Of a DNA stretch of 5,908 nt, positions 1-4,885 are shown piece by piece; within the stretch, counting starts at the first letter, position 1, and every line of letters begins with the position of its first letter. This stretch comes from Rhodothermia bacterium (lineage in GTDB: Bacteria > Bacteroidota > Rhodothermia > Balneolales > Natronogracilivirgulaceae). The position numbers and the translations under genes were made by a program. Location of the stretch: NCBI GenBank assembly GCA_007122185.1, contig SKUI01000193.1, positions 1 through 5,908 on the forward strand, read 5' to 3'. The notes beneath the pieces were generated by a model, which was not told the origin of the DNA, ran no database searches, and worked only from the letters and a program-made list of their open reading frames with translations.

Positions 1-1
1 C

Positions 2-424
2 CGGGCGGATCGTGAGGTCCGGGCGGATGCGGAACCGGCAACCCTGCGTTTCCTGCAGACGGATACCGGCCGTCTCCGCCTGGAGGGTAAAAAATTTGAT
101 TTTGTCGTCTGCAACCACGTCCTGCATCACCTTTCCGACGAAGATATTGCAGCGTTTCTGGATGACCTGGCGGCACTGTCCGTCCGGCGGGTAATCTGCA
201 GCGACATCGAACGCTCGGCCATCGGGTATGCCCTTTTCTCGGTCGCCACATGGCCGCTCTTCCCGAACTCGTTCATTCGTGCCGATGGACTCATATCCAT
301 CCGAAAAAGTTATCGGCCGAACGAACTTCGGGCCATTCTGCCTCAGGGCTGGCGAGTTGTCCGGCAGTTCCCTTTCCGACTTCTGGTTTTATATGACAAG
401 GCTGATTTTATGTACCGAGGCTGA
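2..424 (+). CDS. Class I SAM-dependent methyltransferase, C-terminal part (5' end outside window)
   Basis: The open frame enters from the left edge and gives 140 residues before TGA at 422-424. Residues 32-44 (FDFVV then CNHVLHHL) match the region after motif I in class I methyltransferases of the UbiE/Methyltransf_11-25 type, where an acidic/FDxV strand is followed by a 'vlHHl' helix. The glycine-rich SAM-binding motif I would lie upstream and is not visible. The tail contains DGLISIRKSYRPNEL, which resembles small methyltransferases found beside type III polyketide synthases and flavin hydroxylases. The last residues (YDKADFMYRG) are encoded by tandem repeats, so the natural C-terminus may have been altered. 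The next gene starts 69 nt later on the same strand, so co-transcription is likely. The family call is firm; the substrate is unknown, with an O- or C-methyl transfer to a phenolic or quinone lipid being a guess from context. Confidence 0.82.
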   Translation, partial: RADREVRADAEPATLRFLQTDTGRLRLEGKKFDFVVCNHVLHHLSDEDIAAFLDDLAALSVRRVICSDIERSAIGYALFSVATWPLFPNSFIRADGLISIRKSYRPNELRAILPQGWRVVRQFPFRLLVLYDKADFMYRG

Positions 425-487
425 TTTTATGTACCAAGGCTGATTTTTCTGTACAAAGTCTGATGTAATGTGACAAAACTGATTTGA
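392..487 (+). repeat. Five degenerate tandem 19-20 bp repeats
   Basis: Units are 392-410, 411-429, 430-449, 450-468 and 469-487. The consensus is TGTACCAAGGCTGATTTTA. Units 2 and 3 differ at one position in their first 18 bases; units 1, 4 and 5 are more diverged (for example TGACAAGGCTGATTTT in unit 1 and TGACAAAACTGATTTG in unit 5). The array starts inside the methyltransferase frame, contains its stop codon in unit 2, and ends 6 nt before the monooxygenase ATG. It could be an operator array, a slippage-generated tandem repeat, or a decayed insertion-sequence end, since IS21-family termini carry multiple internal repeats that bind the transposase. The sequence alone does not decide. Confidence 0.85.
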
Positions 488-493
488 ACCGAA

Positions 494-1657
494 ATGTATC
501 TTTCCGAAGAGAAAACGTATGACCTGATCATCACGGGAGCCGGTCCGGTGGGTTTGCTGGCCGGGATCCTGGCGCAACAGGCCGGGCTGGATGTTCTGTT
601 GCTTGAGCGGAACAGCGAACCGATCCTGCATTCCCGGTCCATCGGGATCCATCCCCCGTCACTTAGGCTGCTTTCGGAAGCGGGGTTGCTGGATCCTTTT
701 CTGGAAAAAGGCCTGATCATCCGGCAGGGGCACGCCATGTCCCGTCACCGCGCGCCGCTTGGCACCCTTGATTTCCAAAAGATTTCGCCGCCTTTCAACT
801 ACATCCTGACCATACCGCAGTGGATCACGGAGCTGATTTTTTCACAAAAACTGGTCGAACTCAAACCCGGGATCCTGCAGCGTGGCATCACGGTCACGGG
901 CATCGAACAAACACAGGATCACTGCGAGGTGGCCGTGGAAGAGGCCTGGAACGGCAGGACCATAACCCTGCGTGCAAAGCTGGTCCTGGGCTGCGACGGG
1001 AAACGAAGCACGGTGCGGCAGCTGACCGGGATCCCTTTCGATGGCGGACCCTATCCGCATCGGTATGCCATGGGTGATTTCACCGATCAAACCGGCTATG
1101 GCACGGATGCGGTGATCTTTTTGAGTCCGGCCGGACTCGTGGAGTGTTTTCCGTTGCCAGGCGGCATCCGGCGATGGGTGATGCAGCTTGTCCAGGCGGA
1201 TCCGGCAGAAAAAGCCCCGGCCTTTGCGGATCAGGTGCAGCAGCGATGCGGTATCGGTCCCGACCCGACAAGCTGCTCCATGTTTTCCGTTTTTGGCGTG
1301 GAGCGTTACCTGGCTGGGCGTTTCTGGAAAGGCAGGGTGGTGCTGGCCGGCGACTCGGCCCATGTTGTAAGTCCGATAGGCGGACAGGGCATGAACCTGG
1401 GCTGGATCCACTCCGCGGAGGCGGTTCGCGGCATGGCCTCCGTCATCCGGGACGGGGTTCCGTTGGACGTCGCTTCACGCAAGTATGATCGCAAAGCGCG
1501 GAGCCGGGCCGGAAAAGTGATCCGTCGGGCCGAATTCAACATGCTTTTGGGCAATCGAAGCCGGTTCCCGGGCTTGCGCAACCGGGCGGTGCGCCTGCTG
1601 CTGGGCACTCCGCTCAGGAGGTCACTGCGCCATCGTTTCACCATGCAGGGACTATAA
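494..1657 (+). CDS. FAD-dependent monooxygenase (UbiH/PHBH-type aromatic hydroxylase)
   Basis: This 387-residue protein has the full layout of the FAD_binding_3 (PF01494) flavoprotein monooxygenases. The N-terminal Rossmann motif GAGPVG is at residues 15-20 with a following acidic residue (LLLER, E39). The middle 'DG' motif GCDGKRSTVR is at 166-175. The C-terminal 'GD' motif LAGDSAHVVSPIGGQGMN (284-301) contacts the FAD ribityl chain. Known members use NAD(P)H and O2 to hydroxylate phenols, resorcinols or quinone precursors; the substrate here is not readable from sequence. ATG 494 is chosen because the flavin fold starts right after it; no Shine-Dalgarno is visible, as is usual in Bacteroidota-like genomes. 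It follows a methyltransferase, a pairing reminiscent of SrsB/SrsC in Streptomyces griseus phenolic-lipid synthesis. The cationic C-terminus (about residues 329-381, many Arg) may favour membrane association, which is inference. Confidence 0.88.
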   Translation: MYLSEEKTYDLIITGAGPVGLLAGILAQQAGLDVLLLERNSEPILHSRSIGIHPPSLRLLSEAGLLDPFLEKGLIIRQGHAMSRHRAPLGTLDFQKISPPFNYILTIPQWITELIFSQKLVELKPGILQRGITVTGIEQTQDHCEVAVEEAWNGRTITLRAKLVLGCDGKRSTVRQLTGIPFDGGPYPHRYAMGDFTDQTGYGTDAVIFLSPAGLVECFPLPGGIRRWVMQLVQADPAEKAPAFADQVQQRCGIGPDPTSCSMFSVFGVERYLAGRFWKGRVVLAGDSAHVVSPIGGQGMNLGWIHSAEAVRGMASVIRDGVPLDVASRKYDRKARSRAGKVIRRAEFNMLLGNRSRFPGLRNRAVRLLLGTPLRRSLRHRFTMQGL

Positions 1658-1689
1658 AAAAAGCCCGCTCATCCGTGGGGATGGCGGGC
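1656..1689 (-). terminator. Intrinsic terminator, U-tract on the minus strand
   Basis: An 11-bp hairpin is formed by GCCCGC+CATCC (1663-1668, 1670-1674) and GGATG+GCGGGC (1679-1683, 1684-1689), with one bulged base at 1669 and a 4-nt loop. A run of seven A on the plus strand (1656-1662) becomes a U-tract for transcripts coming from the right, so it is best read as terminating minus-strand transcription from the superoxide dismutase gene 243 nt away. For the converging monooxygenase transcript it gives a 3' hairpin without a U-tract; it begins at that gene's stop codon. Confidence 0.75.
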
Positions 1690-1700
1690 CAATGCAAGTA

Positions 1701-1721
1701 GTAAGGCCTGATGTTCCTTAC
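1701..1721. other. Small inverted repeat in the sod-monooxygenase spacer
   Basis: GTAAGG (1701-1706) and CCTTAC (1716-1721) form a perfect 6-bp stem with a 9-nt loop. It lies just inside the minus-strand terminator at 1656-1689, so in a minus-strand transcript it would form a second small hairpin before termination. No function can be assigned. Confidence 0.4.
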
Positions 1722-1761
1722 GTTGGTTAGGGTTGTATGCACAATAACGGAAAAACAGCCG

Positions 1762-1804
1762 ACGATGTCAACAAAACGATACCAACAAAAACGATATCAA
1801 CAAG
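1762..1804. repeat. Three tandem 14-15 bp repeats in intergenic DNA
   Basis: Units ACGATGTCAACAAA (1762-1775), ACGATACCAACAAAA (1776-1790) and ACGATATCAACAAG (1791-1804) are consecutive copies of one motif. They lie in the 243-nt AT-rich spacer between the ends of the convergent monooxygenase and superoxide dismutase genes, a stretch without a convincing gene. Read on the minus strand they fall in the superoxide dismutase 3' untranslated region, upstream of the terminator. Function unknown. Confidence 0.6.
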
Positions 1805-1932
1805 CGTCTATTCCGTTACTGACAACAATATAACGCATCATAATAGCAGTATCATATGTCAATGCAACCGAAAGACAGATCCACAGGATCCGTGTCCCTG
1901 CAGCTGCTCTCATACCATGTGATGCATAGTTG

Positions 1933-2703
1933 TTACCCAAGCATTTGCCTGGCTTCGTGATAGCGCCGGGCCACGGCATCCCAGTCAACGACATTCATGA
2001 AGGCGCGGACGTAGTCGCCGCGACGGTTCTGGTATCTGAGGTAGTAGGCGTGTTCCCATACATCTATCGGCAGCAGCGGGACCGTCACCATCGGCGACAG
2101 GTTCTGGTGCTTCTCTGCCTGGAACACAAGCAGCCGGTCGCCGAAAGGCTCCCATGCAAGAATGCCCCAGCCGCTTCCCTCCACAGCACCGGAGGCGGCG
2201 ATGTAGTGCGCCTTGAATTTTTCGAAATTTCCGAAGGATGTGTTGATGGCCCGGACAAGATCGGCATCCTGTGGTTCCCCGCCGCCATCAGGACTCATGA
2301 CATCCCAGAAAACAGCATGCAGGAAGTGACCTGCGCCGTGGAATCCCACCTCCTTCGACCAGTGCTTGACCAGTGCAAAATCGTCATTTTCGCGTGCATC
2401 CTTCAATTTGGCCAGCGCGTTATTAAGTCCGTTCACGTAGCCCTGATGATGGATGCTGTGATGGAGCTCCATGGTCTGTGCATCGATGTGCGGCTCCAGG
2501 GCATCGTAGGAGTAGGCGAGCTGCGGCAGCCTGTACTCTTCCGGATGGTTCCCGGCAAAGGATGCCAGTCCGGCCGATGCGGCCATATCAGACAGGTTTT
2601 TTGAGGAGGCAGCGGATGCTGAAGCCAGGGACGACCCCATCCCGACCGTTCCGAGGAAAGCAAATCCGCCCAGCGTGGATCTCAGATAATCTCGTCGATT
2701 CAT
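1933..2703 (-). CDS. sod: Exported Fe/Mn superoxide dismutase with twin-arginine (Tat) signal
   Basis: This protein converts superoxide to H2O2 and O2. It is 256 residues, about 50 longer than cytosolic Fe/Mn enzymes; the extra length is N-terminal. Residues 2-8 (NRRDYLR) form a twin-arginine motif, followed by a hydrophobic stretch (about 11-21) and an Ala/Ser-rich cleavage region near 29-32, with no lipobox cysteine. The catalytic domain starts near residue 56. By alignment with E. coli SodA the metal ligands are H81, H129, D214 and H218 (in DVWEHAYY), and the gateway tyrosine is Y89. Q200 near KHQN may be the C-terminal-domain glutamine typical of Mn-preferring or cambialistic enzymes, but metal choice is uncertain. 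Tat export fits an enzyme that must receive its metal and fold before crossing the membrane. It appears monocistronic: 130 nt separate its start from the neighbouring minus-strand terminator (2834-2870). An 11-bp palindrome with a central T (2785-2795) lies about 82 nt before the ATG; no clear promoter was seen. Confidence 0.93.
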   Translation of the reverse strand: MNRRDYLRSTLGGFAFLGTVGMGSSLASASAASSKNLSDMAASAGLASFAGNHPEEYRLPQLAYSYDALEPHIDAQTMELHHSIHHQGYVNGLNNALAKLKDARENDDFALVKHWSKEVGFHGAGHFLHAVFWDVMSPDGGGEPQDADLVRAINTSFGNFEKFKAHYIAASGAVEGSGWGILAWEPFGDRLLVFQAEKHQNLSPMVTVPLLPIDVWEHAYYLRYQNRRGDYVRAFMNVVDWDAVARRYHEARQMLG

Positions 2704-2833
2704 AACATCTGGATTTTATTGTTATTTTTTGTGGCAGTACTCTTTTCTAACACCGAAACAGAAAAAAAGGTTGTCCAGATCAGTTGGGATTCCCACGGAA
2801 TGCGCTGGCGGTATCCATCAGATTTCCGACCAT

Positions 2834-2870
2834 TAAAAAAACGGATGGCCATGTTTTGCAATGGATCCCG
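2834..2870 (-). terminator. Intrinsic terminator of the serine hydrolase gene
   Basis: Read on the minus strand, CGG-G-AT-CCAT (from 2870 downward) pairs with ATGG-CC-AT-CCG around an 8-nt loop, giving nine base pairs with a 1-nt and a 2-nt bulge. Seven U follow directly (plus-strand A run 2835-2841). It sits about 20 nt past the serine hydrolase stop codon and 130 nt before the superoxide dismutase start, so it should separate the two minus-strand genes. The bulges lower confidence. Confidence 0.6.
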
Positions 2871-2890
2871 GCTTCAGGTGAAAACCGGAG

Positions 2891-4129
2891 TTAATCCAGT
2901 ATAGATGCGGCCACCACATTGGCCACTTTGGCGCGCAGGTCCACCACGCTGGTCGTGTCATCCGGATAAACGCGGTTGGTGAGCAGGATCACCGCGGTCC
3001 GGGTATCGGGATCCAGCACCATGGACGTACCGGTGTACCCGGTATGGCCGTAGGAGTTCTTTCCAAAGAGATCTCCCTGGTTGGATGCGAACGAGGAGGC
3101 CAGGTCCCAGCCCAGGGCCCGGCCGAACGACTCGAACCCTGCCGGAGCGGTCGTCATGGTGCGTACGGTTGCCGGGGACAGGATCCGCTTGCCATTGATG
3201 GCGCCGTCATTCAGCATCATCGCGGCAAAAACGGCGAGGTCGCCGGCCGTGGAAAAGAGTCCCGCATTGCCCGAGACGCCACCCATCACTTCACGGGCCA
3301 GCGGATCGTGTACGATACCGGCAACGACCCCTTCCCGCCTGTTGTAGACAGTGGGTGCGATACGGTCCAGGATTTCAAGGTCTGCCGGCTCACCGACGGC
3401 CAGGAAAAACGTCTCCTGCATTCCGAGCGGAGCGTAAAGATGGTCGCGGGTCCATGAGTGCAGGTCCGTTCCCGTGACGGCTTCCACCACCTGTTGCAGA
3501 GTGATGAAGCTCGGGCAGCTGTAGGTCATTTCGGTGCCCGGGGCGGCGCGGTCGGGAAGCGCGCACAGGTGGGCCATCAGGTTGTCCCCGGCTTCGTCAC
3601 CGAAGGCTCTTTCCAACTCGCGCACCGGGGCATAGGAAGGAAGTCCCGCCGTATGGGTCAGAAGGTGGATGATACGGGGCTGGTCGCGCAGCGGCAGGTC
3701 TTCGCCGCCAAACCGGGCAAATTCCGGCACGTATTTGGATATTGGATCGGTGAGCCGGATACGTCCGTCCTCCACCAGTTTCATCGCGGCAGTGGCTGTG
3801 GCAAGGGGCTTGGTGAGTGAAGCCAGGTCGAAGATGGTGCCGGTCTGCATATTCTGCAGTTCGGGCACACGCCGGGTCCAACCCCACGCATTTTCATAGA
3901 CTATGACACTGTCGCGCACCACCACCAGAACGGCGCCCGGGGTTATTTCGGATTTAATGGCAGCGAGGATGAGCGAATCGACCCGTACAAGCTGGCCACG
4001 ATCCATTCCCATCTCCTCCGGTGATGCATAGGTGAGGGGTTGCGCCGATGCTTTTCCGAACCACATTGCGTGGCCAAGCAGGAGGCCGGCGGTTACCGCC
4101 AGCAAAAAAATGACATATCCGTGTTTCAT
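2891..4129 (-). CDS. Secreted serine hydrolase, class C beta-lactamase/penicillin-binding fold (PF00144)
   Basis: This 412-residue protein starts with a Sec-type signal peptide (basic MKHG, hydrophobic core about 5-23, ASAQ near 27-30), so it should act in the periplasm or outside the cell. The catalytic SxxK tetrad SLTK is at 104-107 (S104 nucleophile, K107) and the third motif HTG at 362-364 within GHTGYTGTS. LLTHTAGLPSY (156-166) and NAGLFSTAGDLA (288-299) are family signatures. The second motif, usually YxN or YSD, reads YSC at 203-205. The family includes beta-lactamases, D-alanyl-D-alanine carboxypeptidases, esterases and amidases; similar domains in Bacteroidota also occur fused to family 3 glycosidases in cell-wall recycling, so peptidoglycan or ester substrates are as plausible as a beta-lactam. 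Calling it a resistance enzyme would not be justified. ATG 4129 gives an intact signal peptide; the stop is 20 nt from the terminator at 2834-2870. Its upstream region is occupied by a group II intron remnant starting 19 nt before the ATG. Confidence 0.9.
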   Translation of the reverse strand: MKHGYVIFLLAVTAGLLLGHAMWFGKASAQPLTYASPEEMGMDRGQLVRVDSLILAAIKSEITPGAVLVVVRDSVIVYENAWGWTRRVPELQNMQTGTIFDLASLTKPLATATAAMKLVEDGRIRLTDPISKYVPEFARFGGEDLPLRDQPRIIHLLTHTAGLPSYAPVRELERAFGDEAGDNLMAHLCALPDRAAPGTEMTYSCPSFITLQQVVEAVTGTDLHSWTRDHLYAPLGMQETFFLAVGEPADLEILDRIAPTVYNRREGVVAGIVHDPLAREVMGGVSGNAGLFSTAGDLAVFAAMMLNDGAINGKRILSPATVRTMTTAPAGFESFGRALGWDLASSFASNQGDLFGKNSYGHTGYTGTSMVLDPDTRTAVILLTNRVYPDDTTSVVDLRAKVANVVAASILD

Positions 4130-4148
4130 TTTATAACTGTTCCATTAG

Positions 4149-4198
4149 ATCGAGTAGGAAGATTAAAGTATCTGGAAAGATACTTTAATCTGTCCTCT
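4149..4198 (-). ncRNA. Group II intron domain VI with branch-point adenosine
   Basis: On the minus strand GAGAGGA pairs with TCCTACTC, leaving the branch adenosine (plus-strand T at 4155) unpaired seven nucleotides from the 3' end, as expected for lariat formation. The distal stem is a perfect 13-bp AT-rich inverted repeat (4160-4172 with 4179-4191) closed by a 6-nt loop, longer than I recall for class C introns. Confidence 0.8.
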
Positions 4199-4201
4199 CA
4201 C

Positions 4202-4235
4202 ACCACCGTACGTACGGTTCCGTATACGGCGGTTC
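4202..4235 (-). ncRNA. Group II intron domain V catalytic hairpin
   Basis: On the minus strand ACCGCCGTAT pairs with GTACGGTGGT (10 bp including G-U pairs), then a two-nucleotide bulge AC on the 3' side (4213-4212), then ACG/CGT closed by a GAAC tetraloop. The CGC triad (instead of the usual AGC) and the two-base bulge are hallmarks of class C domain V, where the catalytic metals bind. The hairpin itself looks undamaged. Confidence 0.88.
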
Positions 4236-4411
4236 ATGAGGCCCTTGAAAGTTTCAGGTGATGGTTGGTCAGGCGAATAAGACCCAGTGATTCAAAGAAC
4301 TTTGCCGGACAGACCTGATTCATGTGGCTGGCTCCGGCGCTCCAGTTCGCTGTCCGCGACCCGTCGCCTGCCCTGCTCGATGTATGAACGGGCCTGACGC
4401 ACCGCCTGTCC
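4234..4411 (-). pseudogene. Scraps of the intron-encoded reverse transcriptase/maturase
   Basis: Two pieces survive inside the intron remnant. At 4411-4340 the minus strand encodes [14 protein letters not shown] followed by RRRVADSELE. This matches the N-terminal reverse-transcriptase region usually reading like AVRQARxYIEEGYRWVVDIDLEKFF, with several substitutions, including Glu where the family has the Asp of the motif A 'DLE'. At 4323-4234 the frame MNQVCPAKFFESLGLIRLTN (first 20 of 29 residues), ending at TGA 4236-4234, resembles the tail of class C maturases (SLGLxxLTxxxxKL), and its stop overlaps the start of domain V as in intact introns. The palm with YADD, the X domain and the rest are gone. 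The family comparisons are from memory. Confidence 0.65.
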
Positions 4412-4545
4412 GGCGTTGCCTTCGGCTTCCTTCAGATTCCAACTCGCGGTGGACACCCTTGCCGTTCGGCTAATGCTTCCCCCTGTCGGGTGCACAGGAG
4501 ACTTTTACTCCCAAGCGGGTGCGCCCTGCCGGGCGCACCACATAC

Positions 4546-4579
4546 AAAAAGGGCGCATTAACAAGTAATGCGCCCTTTT
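4546..4579. terminator. Bidirectional intrinsic terminator hairpin
   Basis: GGGCGCATTA (4551-4560) and TAATGCGCCC (4566-4575) form a perfect 10-bp stem with a 5-nt loop, flanked by five A (4546-4550) and four T (4576-4579). It can therefore terminate either strand. On the minus strand its U-tract is followed after 12 nt by the group II intron 5' end. No gene now reads into it from the right on the minus strand or from the left on the plus strand, so the gene it served may be lost, or it insulates the divergent neighbours. Confidence 0.85.
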
Positions 4580-4801
4580 ATCATGTCCCTGTAAGCACGT
4601 TCACCCGAAGATAAACATGCATTTGTAATATGGGTTAACCTGAAATGAAATGCAAAAAAAATATCTGTTTTAAAAGCGCTTTTCCGCGACGCATCCCTCC
4701 CCATGCAGGCATCTTGTACAACAAAATGTGTATCGGGTTTGCCATGGCTCCGCGCAACGGCATATTACAGGCTCACAGTGGAATTTCAGGATGATTCCTT
4801 A

Positions 4802-4833
4802 TTTGCAAGATTTACAATAATCTTTTATCTTTC
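4802..4833 (+). promoter_or_regulatory. Candidate Bacteroidota-type promoter for rplM operon
   Basis: TTTG at 4802-4805 is followed after 20 nt by TATCTTTC at 4826-4833. The Bacteroidota consensus is a -33 TTTG, a 19-21 nt spacer and a -7 TAnnTTTG, so only the last base deviates. A start site near 4840 would give a leader of about 45 nt before the GTG start. This is pattern matching in AT-rich DNA. Confidence 0.4.
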
Positions 4834-4843
4834 CAGACTTGTC

Positions 4844-4859
4844 ATAAAACATGTTTTAT
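4844..4859. promoter_or_regulatory. 16-bp perfect palindrome in the rplM leader
   Basis: ATAAAACATGTTTTAT is self-complementary over its full length and ends 26 nt before the L13 start codon, at or just after the likely transcription start. It could be a protein operator on DNA; as RNA it has no loop and could fold only partly. Function unknown. Confidence 0.5.
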
Positions 4860-4885
4860 TTAGTGATTCTAAAAAATATATCACC

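Larger units (their letters stand above)
4149..4538 (-). mobile_element. Group II intron, class C (IIC), internally deleted remnant
   Basis: Read on the minus strand the element begins GTGCGCCCGGCAGGGCGCAC at 4538 (fits the group II 5' consensus GUGYG) and ends CCTACTCGAT at 4149 (fits the terminal AY). The first ~123 nt keep domain I blocks such as GAGTAAAAGTCTCC, AAGGGTGTCC and GGAATCTGAAGGAAGC. The last ~90 nt hold domains V and VI. Between them, where an intact IIC intron has the rest of domain I, domains II-III and a full reverse-transcriptase gene in domain IV, there are only short scraps of the reverse transcriptase. At 390 bp it resembles an ORF-less intron in size, but it is a deletion derivative: the exon-binding region expected in the 3' half of domain I is missing, so autonomous splicing or mobility is unlikely. 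It sits 12 nt after a terminator hairpin, the known target type of class C introns. The comparison with the Oceanobacillus iheyensis intron is from memory. Confidence 0.85.
4580..4885 (+). other. 306-bp rplM upstream region without a supported gene
   Basis: This AT-rich stretch separates the bidirectional terminator from the L13 gene. A longer frame runs in from ATG 4703 to the L13 frame, but its first 61 codons show no resemblance to L13 and are better read as non-coding leader. Notable elements are a 12-bp palindrome AAAAGCGCTTTT (4672-4683), a candidate promoter (4802-4833) and a 16-bp palindrome (4844-4859), the last two given separately. No tRNA or other RNA gene was recognised. Confidence 0.6.

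Noticed and set aside
392..487. CRISPR array
   Set aside because: The repeats are directly adjacent without unique spacers and are too degenerate and short.
842..1411. 189-codon minus-strand frame inside the monooxygenase
   Set aside because: Shadow of the FAD monooxygenase, whose three flavin motifs are all in the plus-strand frame.
1737..1922. Plus-strand 61-codon frame in the spacer
   Set aside because: Low-complexity composition derived from the 14-15 bp repeats, no recognisable motif, and position after the monooxygenase 3' hairpin.
1930..2604. 224-codon plus-strand frame opposite the superoxide dismutase
   Set aside because: Antisense shadow of a well-supported enzyme with all metal ligands; no motif of its own.
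2891..4129. Antibiotic-resistance beta-lactamase
   Set aside because: The fold matches, but the YSC and HTG motifs and the secreted serine-hydrolase family features fit an esterase/peptidase equally well; sequence alone does not support resistance.
4040..4261. Plus-strand 73-codon frame
   Set aside because: It overlaps the hydrolase signal peptide antisense and the intron domains V-VI; its SSHTTVRTVPYTAV-like text is the reverse complement of domain V.
4292..4495. Minus-strand 67-codon frame read as an independent gene
   Set aside because: It runs through intron domain I RNA sequence and a reverse-transcriptase scrap; the apparent protein is explained by the group II intron remnant.
4703..4885. 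N-terminal extension of L13 from ATG 4703
   Set aside because: The 61 extra residues do not resemble L13, the family N-terminus begins exactly at GTG 4886, and the stretch contains the candidate promoter and a palindrome.
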